The position numbers were made by a program, and so were the translations under genes. The notes beneath the pieces were generated by a model. It was not told the origin of the DNA and ran no database searches. It was given only the letters and a program-made list of their open reading frames with translations. Positions 54,450-64,000 of a stretch of 64,000 nucleotides of DNA are shown in pieces; the first letter of the stretch is position 1, and each line of letters starts with the position of its first letter. Source of the stretch: Hyunsoonleella pacifica (GTDB lineage Bacteria; Bacteroidota; Bacteroidia; Flavobacteriales; Flavobacteriaceae); NCBI RefSeq assembly GCF_004310335.1, contig NZ_SIRS01000001.1, positions 248,001 to 312,000 of the forward strand, given 5' to 3'.

Positions 54450-56825
54450 ATGAACAACAACCATAGAAAAAGAGAACGCTTTTTTTTGCTAATTATTTTT
54501 TTAACAACTTCAATAACTTTTGCAACCAAACCACCCAATTGGGAAAAAGCACAATGGATTTGGCAACAAGAAGATAGCCCCTCCAATACTTGGATGAGTT
54601 TTAGAAAAACAATAGAACTCAATGAAATACCAGAAGAAGTTGAAGCTTACATTTCTGTAGATAGTAAATTTTGGTTATGGATAAATGACGAGCTGGTAAT
54701 TTTTGAAGGCGGTTTATCTAGAGGGCCAAGCCAAGCTGGTGATTGGAATCGTAAGCAAAAAATAACACCTGCCAATTCTTGGTATGAAACCTTAAATATT
54801 CAGCCCTATTTAAAAAAAGGAAAAAATACCATTGCTGTTTTAGTTTGGTATTGGGGTCGTGAAACCCATAAAGGAACACACATAGATAGTGGAAAAGGAG
54901 GTTTATTATTTTCAGCACAAATCGGAAGTCAAAAGTTGGTTTCTGATGGATCTTGGAGAGCGATTCAACATCCGGCTTACAACAATAAAATTCCACCAGC
55001 AAGCAAAGCATTAGTGCAATATCCAGTTCATTTTAATGCACAAAAAGCGATGAACGATTGGTCTGAAAACGCTTGGTACACTTCTAAATTTGATGATAGC
55101 AACTGGCAGTTTGCAACAGAAAAAGGAAATGCAGGAGTTGCTCCTTGGTATAATTTAGAACCTAATATTGTTCCTCAGTTAATTAATCACGGTTTAGAAA
55201 ATTATAAAAACCACGACGATTTACAATTTCCATTTGTAAGCAAAGGAAAAACCATTAAATGTAAATTACCTTTCAACAAACAAATTACTCCGTATTTAGA
55301 AGTTGAAGCCAAAGCAGACGATACAATTTTTGTTACCACAGACAATCGATTGAATAAAATTACGACAACTTATATTACCAAAGCAGGGACTCAAAAATTT
55401 GAGAGTTTTTCTTGGATGAACGGAAATGAAATACGCTATACTATTCCAGAAGGTGTAAAAGTAAAAGCTTTAAAATACAGGTGGATGAGTGTAGGTGAAA
55501 TGGTTGGTAAGTTTGAAGTTGACGATCCATTTTACAACCGTTTGTGGTGGATGGGTAACAACACTTTATTTGTTTGTGCTCGCGATAATTTTATGGATTG
55601 TCCCGATAGAGAACGTGCTTTATGGATTGGTGACGTAGCTGATCAGGTAGGATACTTGTTTTACGCTATGGATGATGCTGGACGTCAATTACTTAAAAAA
55701 GCGATATTACAAACCATGTCGTTTAGTCAAGATGGTGTAATTGGGGCATTAGGTCCGTTAAGAGTTCGAGAGTTAGTAGCGCAAAGTTTACAATTCATAG
55801 CACAAGGAATTTGGCCTTATTATTTAAACACCGGAGATAAAGAAACTTTACAAAAGGTATATCCATTTGTTTACGATTATTTGGTGCTTTTCCAAATGCA
55901 AGAAAATGGATTGCCAAAATACAGAATACGTCAAAGTCCAGATTCTTGGGATTGGGTAGATTGGGGTGTTAAAAAAACAGCGGATAAAGAACCGATTCAA
56001 ATGGCATTTTACTATTTGGCTTTAAGTAAAGCTAAAGAAATGGCAGAAGTTTTAGGAGAAGATACCCACGCTAAATGGTACGCGGAACGAATGAAAACTA
56101 TGAAACCAGCTTTTGAAAAAGCATACTGGAAAGATGGTTTTTATAGTTCAAATGAAACACTCTTAAAAGATGATAGAGCAAATGCAATTGCTATCGTTTC
56201 AGGAATTGCTAATCCAGATTATTACAATCAAATAGTAGATAATGTGTTGATTCCAAATCGTTTTTCTAGTCCGCATTTTGAGTGGTTGGCAGAAGAGGCT
56301 ATGTGTATTGCTGATAGACCAAAAGCATCTTTACAACGAATGAAAGAAATGTATCAAAGTCAGGTTGATAAAAAATCAATGTCAACGTTATACGAGATGT
56401 TCCCAAGAGGAGGAAGTTACAATCACGCGTGGAATGGCTCCAATAAGATTTTATCGAAATACATCGCTGGAGTTGAACCAACTAAAGTAGCTTGGAGCGA
56501 ATATCAAATACTACCAAGTTTGGTACATTTTAAGCAGTTGAAAAAAGTTATTCCAACAGTAATGGGTGAAATAAAAATTGATATGAAAAAGACTGAGAGC
56601 ACATATACTTTAAATTTAAAATCTCCTGATGTTTGGAAAACTACGGTAATTGTTGGTATACCAAAGACAGGAAAAGAAATTAGTAAAGTAGAGTTAAATG
56701 GTATTGTGTTTTGGGAAAAAGGGAAAGCAAACAAGGCGATAAATATTGGGGTGTCTGAGGATGATAAATTTTTAAAGTTTAGATTAAAATCGCAAAATTG
56801 GCTTATAAGAGCAACATATAAATAG
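54450..56825 (+). CDS. GH78-family alpha-L-rhamnosidase, type C copy 1
   Basis: 791 residues. Signal peptide ends near TFATK. The N-terminal binding-like region has PNWEKAQWIWQQEDSPSNTWMSFRK and VLVWYWGRETHKG. The catalytic motif DCPDRERALWIGD starts at residue 383 with Asp383, Glu388 and Asp395 in standard spacing. The base position is in STLYEMF. The layout is shorter and distinct from types A and B. A paralogue follows directly. It lies 14 bp after the type A copy 2 gene. Substrate specificity within rhamnosides is unknown. Confidence 0.82.
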   Translation: MNNNHRKRERFFLLIIFLTTSITFATKPPNWEKAQWIWQQEDSPSNTWMSFRKTIELNEIPEEVEAYISVDSKFWLWINDELVIFEGGLSRGPSQAGDWNRKQKITPANSWYETLNIQPYLKKGKNTIAVLVWYWGRETHKGTHIDSGKGGLLFSAQIGSQKLVSDGSWRAIQHPAYNNKIPPASKALVQYPVHFNAQKAMNDWSENAWYTSKFDDSNWQFATEKGNAGVAPWYNLEPNIVPQLINHGLENYKNHDDLQFPFVSKGKTIKCKLPFNKQITPYLEVEAKADDTIFVTTDNRLNKITTTYITKAGTQKFESFSWMNGNEIRYTIPEGVKVKALKYRWMSVGEMVGKFEVDDPFYNRLWWMGNNTLFVCARDNFMDCPDRERALWIGDVADQVGYLFYAMDDAGRQLLKKAILQTMSFSQDGVIGALGPLRVRELVAQSLQFIAQGIWPYYLNTGDKETLQKVYPFVYDYLVLFQMQENGLPKYRIRQSPDSWDWVDWGVKKTADKEPIQMAFYYLALSKAKEMAEVLGEDTHAKWYAERMKTMKPAFEKAYWKDGFYSSNETLLKDDRANAIAIVSGIANPDYYNQIVDNVLIPNRFSSPHFEWLAEEAMCIADRPKASLQRMKEMYQSQVDKKSMSTLYEMFPRGGSYNHAWNGSNKILSKYIAGVEPTKVAWSEYQILPSLVHFKQLKKVIPTVMGEIKIDMKKTESTYTLNLKSPDVWKTTVIVGIPKTGKEISKVELNGIVFWEKGKANKAINIGVSEDDKFLKFRLKSQNWLIRATYK

Positions 56826-56851
56826 TTTTTTGAAAAGAATAAGTACAGAAT

Positions 56852-59212
56852 ATGACTTTAAAATTTAAAAAAATCACATTTTTATTTGCTTTATTAACTT
56901 CAATTTCAGCAATTGCAAATTCGCCTAGTTGGGATAACGCAAAATGGATTTGGCAAGAAGAAGATGGGCCTGCAAATACTTGGGTAGCATTTCGAAAATC
57001 ATTCAATCTTAATGAAATACCAGAGCAAGCTTTGGCAAATATTGCTGTAGATACAAAATACTGGCTTTGGATTAATGGCGAAATGATATTGTTTGAAGGT
57101 GGATTGGCTAGAGGAGCTGCACCAAACACAAACTATTATGATGAGGTAGATTTAAAGTCGTATTTAAAAGAAGGACAAAACACAATTGCCATTTTGGTTT
57201 GGTATTGGGGTAGAACCCGAAAAGTACATGATGATAGTGGAAAAGGAGGATTTTTATTTCATGCTAACTTAGGAAAACAGCAGTTAGTTTCTAATGTAGA
57301 TTGGAAAATGAAAGTTCATGAAGCTTACGACTCCAAAAGTGGAGGAGGAGGCAAGAGTGCAAATAGAGTAAATGCCTATAACGTAAAGTTTGATGCCAGA
57401 AAAGCCATGGGAGATTGGTCTAATAAAGCTTGGTATACTAATGCGTTTGATGATAGCAATTGGGACAAACCAATTGAAAAAGGTGTTGCAAATAGTAATC
57501 CATGGGGGAACTTAGTAAAAAGAGCGATTCCTCAATGGAATGATAGAGGTCTTGCAAACTATATATCTCTTACATTAAAATCTAGCAAAGAGAAGATTCA
57601 ACTACCTTTTACCAATACAACAGATTCTTTATTGGTAATTCGTGCTAAATTGCCTTTCAATCAGCAAATCACACCGTATTTAAAAGTGAATAGTAAGGCT
57701 GGTAATACCATTGTTGCTGATATGGATAATCCATTTAATATGTTAAAGGGAACTTACATAACTAAAGATGGTGTACAGGAATTTGAAAGTTATTCATGGA
57801 TAAATGGACATTATGTAGAATATACAATTCCTGCAGGAGTAGAAGTATTAGAACTAAAATACAGATGGACAGGTGTTGGCGAAATGACAGGAACATTTGA
57901 AACGAGTGATTCTTATTTTACACGCTTATGGTGGATGGCTCGAAACACTTTATATGTTTGCGCTAGAAATAATTATATGGACTGTCCAGATAGAGAACGT
58001 GGTTTATGGATTGGTGATGTTGCAGACCAAACAGGGGCTGTTTTTTACACTTTGGATGAACCAGGGCGTTTATTACTAAAAAAAGGAATTGATAACACCA
58101 TTGCTTACAGAGCAGGAGATACCATTCAAGGGTTAGCACCTGGTTTTGGTGCGTATCGTGGAAAAAGTAGTGAACTAACAGGGCAAAGTTTACAATACAT
58201 AGATCAAGGGATTTGGCAATACTATTACAACACAGGAGATAAAGCCACGCTTGAAAATGCATATCCAGCCGTTTTCAATTATTTAAAGTTGTGGAGTATG
58301 CAAGCTAATGGTTTGCCCAAACATAGAAAAGGCTATGCAAACTGGGTAGATTGGGGGATAGATACAGACCCAGTAGCCACAAATGTAGTGTTGTATTACA
58401 TGGCATTACAATCGGCTAAAAAAATGGCAATAGCATTAGGGGAAAATAAAGATATTGCTTGGTATGATAAACGTATTACGAGCATGAAAGCTAATTTTGA
58501 AAAGGAATATTGGCAAGGGAATCGTTATGGTTCTAAAAAGAAAAAGATTGAAGAACGCGTAAGTGCCTTAGCTATTATTAGTGGATTAGCTAAAGAAGAA
58601 CATTATAATACTTTAGTGGATAGTGTTTTAGTTCCTGTAAAAAAGTCAAGTCCACATATGGAATGGATGGCAGAAGAAGCAATTATGATTACAGGTCAGT
58701 ATGATAAAGGTTTAACGCGAATGAAACAGCGTTATCAACAACAAGTAGATCGTAAATGGCTAACTACGCTTTATGAAAAATACCTTCCTAAATTAAGAGG
58801 GACATACAATCACGCTTGGAATGCACCAAATTATGTCCTTTCAAGATACATTGCAGGTATAAAGGCTATAGATGTCGCTTGGTCTTCATATGAAGTAAAA
58901 CCAAACTTGGCGCATATGACTTCTGTAAAACAAATTGTACCTTCTGTAAAAGGAAACATTACTGTAGAAGTAAATAAGACAGCAGACAACTATCAATTAG
59001 AATTAATTTCACCAGCAAAAACTACGGCTACAGTTTACATTCCTAAAGAAGAGAAAGAAATTGCAAAAATTTTGATAAATGGTAAAAATGTTTGGAGAAA
59101 AAATAAGTTGAAAAAACAACTAGAAGGATTTGATTTTAAGAATGAAGATAACGAGTTTTTAGTTTTTCAGATTAAACCTGGTACATGGCACTTGGCTGTC
59201 TCTTACAAATAA
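56852..59212 (+). CDS. GH78-family alpha-L-rhamnosidase, type C copy 2
   Basis: 786 residues, paralogous to the previous protein along its length (SPSWDNAKWIWQEEDGPANTW, VLVWYWGRTRKVH, DCPDRERGLWIGD from residue 377, LTTLYEKY). The signal peptide ends near AIANS. Asp377, Glu382 and Asp389 keep the catalytic spacing. This copy has a longer insertion before the catalytic domain (LPFTNTTDSLLVIRAKLPFNQQ, where the upstream copy reads LPFNKQ). It starts 26 bp after copy 1, a straightforward tandem duplication. Confidence 0.82.
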   Translation: MTLKFKKITFLFALLTSISAIANSPSWDNAKWIWQEEDGPANTWVAFRKSFNLNEIPEQALANIAVDTKYWLWINGEMILFEGGLARGAAPNTNYYDEVDLKSYLKEGQNTIAILVWYWGRTRKVHDDSGKGGFLFHANLGKQQLVSNVDWKMKVHEAYDSKSGGGGKSANRVNAYNVKFDARKAMGDWSNKAWYTNAFDDSNWDKPIEKGVANSNPWGNLVKRAIPQWNDRGLANYISLTLKSSKEKIQLPFTNTTDSLLVIRAKLPFNQQITPYLKVNSKAGNTIVADMDNPFNMLKGTYITKDGVQEFESYSWINGHYVEYTIPAGVEVLELKYRWTGVGEMTGTFETSDSYFTRLWWMARNTLYVCARNNYMDCPDRERGLWIGDVADQTGAVFYTLDEPGRLLLKKGIDNTIAYRAGDTIQGLAPGFGAYRGKSSELTGQSLQYIDQGIWQYYYNTGDKATLENAYPAVFNYLKLWSMQANGLPKHRKGYANWVDWGIDTDPVATNVVLYYMALQSAKKMAIALGENKDIAWYDKRITSMKANFEKEYWQGNRYGSKKKKIEERVSALAIISGLAKEEHYNTLVDSVLVPVKKSSPHMEWMAEEAIMITGQYDKGLTRMKQRYQQQVDRKWLTTLYEKYLPKLRGTYNHAWNAPNYVLSRYIAGIKAIDVAWSSYEVKPNLAHMTSVKQIVPSVKGNITVEVNKTADNYQLELISPAKTTATVYIPKEEKEIAKILINGKNVWRKNKLKKQLEGFDFKNEDNEFLVFQIKPGTWHLAVSYK

Positions 59213-59227
59213 TTTTACAACATAATT

Positions 59228-62200
59228 ATGAAGAAATTAATAGCACTTATTTGTTTATTTCTGTTTTTAACTGGATGTAGTAACTCTGAAAATTATGAAA
59301 TCATAAAATCTGGTTTCGTAAAACCAACAGAAGATAATACAGTTTGGTGTTATTGGTACTGGATAAACGATGATATCTCAAAAGATGGAATTACCAAGGA
59401 TTTATTGGCGATGAAAAAAGCAGGAATTGGTGGGGCCTTAATTGGTAATATTAACCCAGCACATAAAGATGGAAAAGTGCCTATGTTGAGTGAAGATTGG
59501 TGGAGTCACATGGTACATGCTGTTGTAGAAGGGAAACGTATTGGTGTAGATATTGGTATTTTCAATTGTCCTGGTTGGAGTCAAAGTGGTGGTCCTTGGG
59601 TAGATTATACCAAAGCTATGCGTTATTTAACCTTTAGTGAAACCAAGGTTGAAGGTGGTAAAACATTAGCTTTACCATTAGAAAAACCAAAAGAAAAGTT
59701 TCAAGATACGCATACCTTCGCGTTCAAATCTTCAGATTTTGAAAAACGAAGTACACAATTTATTCCCACAAAAATTACTTCCAACTGGAACGATGTTGAT
59801 GTAAGCGTTTTGTCTGATGGTATTAAGGAAGCAGATACCAGATTTGAACCAAAAAAGAGAGAAACTTTAGAAATCAGTTTTGACCTTGCAGAACCTATTA
59901 CAGCACGTTCTATAACTATTATTCCAAGTAGAGCTTTTAAATGTAATATGAATTTATTTGCGATTATGAATGGTAAGGAAGAACTTATCAAAGAATTTCA
60001 GTTTGACCGTTTCCGAATAACGCCTAATGTAGCCTCTATTGAAACCGGAGATTTTGCTACCATACTTCCAGAAAAAAAAGCACAGCAGTTTGTTTTAAAA
60101 TGTACCAACTTTAGAACAAAGAGAAATGTGGGTTTTGGTTTTGCTGAAATTACTATTTCTGAAGCACCAGTTTTAGATAAATACATAGAGAAGCAATTGG
60201 GTAAAATGCATTCTACACCAAAACCAGATTGGGATACCTACATTTTTGGAAGACAAGAAGCACTGAAAGACAAGAGTTTTACAGTTAACCCAGATGAGGT
60301 TATCGATTTGAGTGACAAATTGGATGAAAATGACGTTCTTAATTGGGATGCACCAGAGGGGAATTGGACGATTATGCGAATGGGAATGACCCCAACAGGC
60401 ACAAAAAATGCGCCAGCTGCACCTCAAGGTGTAGGTTATGAAATCGATAAAATGAATAGTGGTTTGGCACAATATCATTTTGATAACTTTGTAGGTGAAT
60501 TTTTAAAACGTATTCCCGAAGAAAGTAAATCTGCTTTTAAATATGTTGTGGCAGATAGCTACGAACAAGGCTCTCAAAACTGGACAGATGGTTATGAAAT
60601 AAAGTTTAAAGAAAAATACGGATACGACCCTGTGCCTTTTTTACCAGTGCTTTCTGGTAGAATTGTAGGAAGTGTGGAATTATCCGAACGTTTTCTATGG
60701 GATTTACGTCGTTCCATTGCAGATGATGTGGCCTACGAATATGTAGGAGGCCTTAAAAAAGCAAGTAACAAACATAATTTAAAAACTTGGTTAGAAAATT
60801 ATGGGCATTGGGGTTTTCCAAGTGAATTTATGATGTATGGTGGCCAATCTGATTTAATTGCTGGAGAATTTTGGAACGAAGGGACATTAGGTAATATAGA
60901 ATGTAAAGCCTCTTCATCAACAGCACACACATACGGAAAACCTATCACTTCTGCGGAAGCATTTACATCTTCTCGAAAAACGTACCTTAGGCACCCAGCC
61001 ATGTTAAAAAAACGAGGCGATTGGTCGTTAACAGAAGGGGTCAATCATTTTGTGTTACATTTATACATTCAACAACCAGACGATAATCGTAAACCAGGAA
61101 TGAATGCTTGGTTTGGTACAGAATTCAATCGCCATAACACATGGTTTAAACAAGCCGATACTTATTTTGATTATTTAAGACGTTGCCAACATTTGTTACA
61201 ACAAGGTAAATATGTAGCAGATGTGTGCTATTTTATTGGAGAAGACACGCCAATAATGACGGGCGGTCGTGTTCCTGAAATTCCCAAAGGCTATTCGTAT
61301 GACTATATCAATGCAGAAGTAATTCTAAACAAATTGTCTGTAAAAGATGGGCGTTTTGTATTGCCAGATGGTATGTCTTATAAAGTAATGGTATTGCCAC
61401 CTTTTAACACCATGCGACCAGAATTGCTAAAAAAGATAGAAGAGTTGGTGCATCAAGGAGGAGTCATTTTAGGACAAAAACCTGAAAAATCTCCGAGTTT
61501 ACAAAATTATCCAGAAAGCGACGAAATCGTTAAAATCATTGCTAACAAAATGTGGAGTGATACCTACAATCAAGGTAAAATGGATAAAGCATTCGGTAAA
61601 GGTAAAGTGTTAGACGGTTACGAATTATCTGAAGTCTTTGAAAAGCTAAAATTAGCAGAAGATGTGAACGTTTCTGACGATGCACCTGTGTTATGGATAC
61701 ATAGAACTACGCCAGAAATGGATATTTATTTTATCACAAATCAAAGTGATGAAACCATAGAATTATCTCCAGTTTTTAGAGTGCGTAAAGATTTGAAACC
61801 ACAACTTTGGGATGCAGTTAGTGGAGAAATCAGAGCATTACCAGAGTTTGAAATCACGAAAACGGGAGTAAAAATACCTTTACAATTAAAAGCGGCTCAG
61901 AGTTGGTTTATTGTGTTTACTAAAGACAATAAGTTATTAGAAAAATCGACGAGTCTAGAAAATTTCCCTGCATTTGAAACAGTAAGCGAATTGAAAAATC
62001 CGTTTACAGTAGATTTCTCAAATAAGGAAATCGGTCCTAAAGAACCTATCGTTTTTAATACTTTAGAGGATTGGTCTACATCAGAAAACGAGCAAATTAA
62101 ATATTATTCTGGTACAGCAACGTATAAAACCACTTTTACAATAGATAAACTCCCTAAAAATAAAGAATTTTATTTGAATTTAGGAAAGCTTTCTGTGATG

Positions 62201-62464
62201 GCTAAGGTAAAACTAAATGGAAAAGATTTGGGAGGGCTTTGGATAGCACCTTATCGTTTAAACATTTCAAAAGCACTAAAAAAAGGAGAAAATCAATTGG
62301 AGATAGAAGTGGTTAATTTATGGCGAAACCAATTGATAAAAGACAAACAACGGTCGGAAAATGAAAAATATACTTGGTTAGTTATAGATGATATCAAACC
62401 GAAATCAAAATTACAGCCTTCAGGATTATTAGGTCCAGTAAGTATTGAAACTACTAAACATTAA
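59228..62464 (+). CDS. GH106 alpha-L-rhamnosidase lipoprotein, copy 2
   Basis: 1078 residues. The lipoprotein signal ends at LTGC (Cys17). GH106 features: VWCYWYWINDDISKDGITKDLLAMKKAGIGGALIG, the block IFNCPGWSQSGGPWV, VVADSYEQGSQNWTDG, and the C-terminal sandwich KVKLNGKDLGGLWIAPYRLNIS ending LQPSGLLGPVSIE. Same family as the protein at 32213 but in a different part of the locus and clearly diverged. It lies 15 bp after the type C genes and 28 bp before the last GH78 gene, so it belongs to the same long operon. Confidence 0.88.
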   Translation: MKKLIALICLFLFLTGCSNSENYEIIKSGFVKPTEDNTVWCYWYWINDDISKDGITKDLLAMKKAGIGGALIGNINPAHKDGKVPMLSEDWWSHMVHAVVEGKRIGVDIGIFNCPGWSQSGGPWVDYTKAMRYLTFSETKVEGGKTLALPLEKPKEKFQDTHTFAFKSSDFEKRSTQFIPTKITSNWNDVDVSVLSDGIKEADTRFEPKKRETLEISFDLAEPITARSITIIPSRAFKCNMNLFAIMNGKEELIKEFQFDRFRITPNVASIETGDFATILPEKKAQQFVLKCTNFRTKRNVGFGFAEITISEAPVLDKYIEKQLGKMHSTPKPDWDTYIFGRQEALKDKSFTVNPDEVIDLSDKLDENDVLNWDAPEGNWTIMRMGMTPTGTKNAPAAPQGVGYEIDKMNSGLAQYHFDNFVGEFLKRIPEESKSAFKYVVADSYEQGSQNWTDGYEIKFKEKYGYDPVPFLPVLSGRIVGSVELSERFLWDLRRSIADDVAYEYVGGLKKASNKHNLKTWLENYGHWGFPSEFMMYGGQSDLIAGEFWNEGTLGNIECKASSSTAHTYGKPITSAEAFTSSRKTYLRHPAMLKKRGDWSLTEGVNHFVLHLYIQQPDDNRKPGMNAWFGTEFNRHNTWFKQADTYFDYLRRCQHLLQQGKYVADVCYFIGEDTPIMTGGRVPEIPKGYSYDYINAEVILNKLSVKDGRFVLPDGMSYKVMVLPPFNTMRPELLKKIEELVHQGGVILGQKPEKSPSLQNYPESDEIVKIIANKMWSDTYNQGKMDKAFGKGKVLDGYELSEVFEKLKLAEDVNVSDDAPVLWIHRTTPEMDIYFITNQSDETIELSPVFRVRKDLKPQLWDAVSGEIRALPEFEITKTGVKIPLQLKAAQSWFIVFTKDNKLLEKSTSLENFPAFETVSELKNPFTVDFSNKEIGPKEPIVFNTLEDWSTSENEQIKYYSGTATYKTTFTIDKLPKNKEFYLNLGKLSVMAKVKLNGKDLGGLWIAPYRLNISKALKKGENQLEIEVVNLWRNQLIKDKQRSENEKYTWLVIDDIKPKSKLQPSGLLGPVSIETTKH

Positions 62465-62492
62465 TAAATAATACACACTAATATAAAATAAC

Positions 62493-64000
62493 ATGTTCAT
62501 AATTACTAGCAATAGATTGGCAACAGTCATACTGGCAATACTATTTTTGGTTTCGTGTTCTTCAGTTCAAAATACTATTCCACCACATGAGTTGGTAGTA
62601 AGTGAGCAATTTAAAAATCCAATAGGTTTTTACGATGCTACACCTTCTTTTTCTTGGAAACTACCCCAAGATAAAAACATCAAAAAGCAAACAGCTTATT
62701 CCATTGTAGTGGCCTCTAAACCTGAACTACTGCCAAATAATGCTGATTTATGGGAAAGCGAAAAAGTGGAAAGTGAGCAAACTCTATTTGTAAAATACAA
62801 AGGAAAAAAACTCTCTTCGCGACAAAAAGTGTATTGGCAGTTAAAGTTTTGGGATCAAGATAAAAAGGCTTCTGCTTGGAGTGAGGTAGCCAACTTTGAG
62901 TTAGGACTACTCCATAACTCCGATTGGCAAGCCAAATGGATTAGCTTGCCAAAAGTTGATAAAGCAAAGTCGCCAAAAACGAATAAAACCTCTTATAAAG
63001 TCCAGTATTTGCGGAATGAGTTTACTCTTGACTCTAAAATTGAATCTGCTAGATTGTACATTACGGCAAAGGGGCTTTTTGAAGCTGAAATCAATGGCAA
63101 AAAGGTTGGCGACGATGTAATGGCTCCAGGTTGGACGCCCTACAATAAGCGCATTGAAACCTTAACATATGATGTAACAGACCATTTGCAAGATGGTTCT
63201 AATGCCATTGGGATTGCTCTGGCAGAGGGTTGGTATGCTGGTCGATTAATGCTTAGAGGCTATCCAAAAGTTTCGCCCAAAGTAATGTGTCAACTTGAAG
63301 TAAAATATACCAATGGCGATGTTAAAACCTTTATTACTGATGAAAGTTGGAAAGCTACCCAAGAGGGGCCAATTGTTTATGCTGGAATTTATGATGGAGA
63401 GCAATATGATGAACGGAAAGAACAAAAATCTTGGTCGTTAACATCATTTGATCCTACAAATTGGCAAAAGGTGGTTGCTGAAGATAGAGATACACAAATT
63501 AGTTTGACACCTAAGCGACACAATACAGTTAAGTCTGTAGAAGAGTTAACTCCAATTGCTATTACACAGATTGATAAAGGTGTGGTAATTTTTGATATGG
63601 GGCAAAATATGGTGGGTGTACCGCGTATTAAAGTACCAATGAAAAAAGATGGAACTTTAAAAATACGCTTTGCCGAAATGCTTCAGCAAGATGGGCGTAT
63701 GTATACTAAAAATTACCGAGGTGCAGTTTCAACTGACTATTATACCGCTAAAGAAGATGGGAAAATTGAGTATCAACCAACATTTACGTTTCACGGTTTT
63801 AGATATGTAGAGTTAAGTGGTTTTGATGCAAATGCCACACTAGATAAATCGTGGGTAACAGGTGTTGTGCAACATTCTAATTATAATTTGAATGTTGAGT
63901 TCAACTCGTCACACGAAAAACTAAATCAACTGCAAAGTAATATTATTTGGGGTTTAAGAGGCAACACACTCGATATACCAACCGATTGTCCGCAGCGCGA
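62493..64000 (+). CDS. GH78 alpha-L-rhamnosidase lipoprotein, type D (cut by the window end)
   Basis: 502 codons are present; the rest is beyond the window. The lipoprotein signal ends at LVSC before a SSVQN tail. The N-terminal domains are classical GH78 (NPIGFYDATPSFSWKLP, ITAKGLFEAEINGKKVGDDVMAPGWTPYNKRIETLTYDVTDHL, GWYAGRLMLRGYPK, VVIFDMGQNMVGVPRIK). The window ends at DIPTDCPQR, the start of the catalytic motif. It is closest of the six to well-studied GH78 enzymes. It is the seventh gene of the operon that begins at 45381. Confidence 0.88.
   Translation, partial: MFIITSNRLATVILAILFLVSCSSVQNTIPPHELVVSEQFKNPIGFYDATPSFSWKLPQDKNIKKQTAYSIVVASKPELLPNNADLWESEKVESEQTLFVKYKGKKLSSRQKVYWQLKFWDQDKKASAWSEVANFELGLLHNSDWQAKWISLPKVDKAKSPKTNKTSYKVQYLRNEFTLDSKIESARLYITAKGLFEAEINGKKVGDDVMAPGWTPYNKRIETLTYDVTDHLQDGSNAIGIALAEGWYAGRLMLRGYPKVSPKVMCQLEVKYTNGDVKTFITDESWKATQEGPIVYAGIYDGEQYDERKEQKSWSLTSFDPTNWQKVVAEDRDTQISLTPKRHNTVKSVEELTPIAITQIDKGVVIFDMGQNMVGVPRIKVPMKKDGTLKIRFAEMLQQDGRMYTKNYRGAVSTDYYTAKEDGKIEYQPTFTFHGFRYVELSGFDANATLDKSWVTGVVQHSNYNLNVEFNSSHEKLNQLQSNIIWGLRGNTLDIPTDCPQR

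Noticed and set aside
1-64000. CRISPR arrays, rRNA genes or insertion-sequence transposases
   Set aside because: No regularly spaced repeats, rRNA sequence or transposase-like protein was seen.

Overview
The window comes from an AT-rich chromosome of a bacterium in the Bacteroidota, most likely a marine member of the Flavobacteriaceae. The evidence is type IX secretion (T9SS) sorting domains on several secreted proteins, a PorP/SprF plus CHU_C/PKD pair, many SPII lipoproteins with short acidic tails, promoter boxes of the TAnnTTTG type, and enzymes for breaking down ulvan, the rhamnose-rich sulfated polysaccharide of green algae. No species can be named from the sequence alone.

Layout. (1) 1-3217: a redox cluster on the + strand: the tail of a probable globin, a monoheme DUF3365 lipoprotein, a small His-rich membrane protein, an FAD/NAD(P)/2Fe-2S reductase and a membrane-anchored pentaheme cytochrome c. 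(2) 3316-7391, - strand: a PKD/CHU_C adhesin-like protein and its PorP/SprF partner. (3) 7392-11428: a small accessory island with intergenic repeats, a RhuM-Fic fusion, a broken second RhuM copy, and a gene joining a degenerate tyrosine-recombinase domain to a HEPN-like domain. (4) 11429-17196: a NrtABCD-type (nitrate/nitrite-like) ABC importer followed by an alginate_export-type outer-membrane barrel. (5) 17332-22177: a D-2-hydroxyacid dehydrogenase, a putative DNA-repair pair (DUF4130 plus radical SAM), thioredoxin reductase, and a tRNA-Pro(GGG) whose 3' end is repeated 165 bp downstream. (6) 22178-32030: a barrel protein, a lipoprotein, an SRPBCC protein, an AraC and an HxlR regulator, then an operon of SDR, RND/MMPL transporter, lipoprotein, LolA-like protein and outer-membrane barrel.

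(7) 32213 to the window end: a polysaccharide-degradation locus. It encodes two GH106 and six GH78 alpha-L-rhamnosidase-family proteins (the last cut by the window edge), two PL28 ulvan lyases and a BNR-type beta-propeller protein (all three with T9SS tails and a shared ~130-residue accessory module), a Tat-type lipoprotein that looks like a toroid-fold uronate lyase or dehydratase, and a divergent AraC regulator. The secreted lyases would cut ulvan outside the cell, and the lipoprotein and periplasmic rhamnosidases would strip rhamnose from the oligosaccharides. No SusC/SusD pair, sulfatase or GH105 lies in the window, so uptake and desulfation must be encoded elsewhere.

The observations most worth following up are: a 19-bp direct-repeat motif (two CAGGA cores 10 bp apart) upstream of five transcription units of the ulvan locus, each followed by a -7-like box; the recombinase-like/HEPN fusion protein; a near-perfect dyad with two facing -7 boxes between the HxlR gene and the MMPL operon; and the module shared by the secreted lyases.
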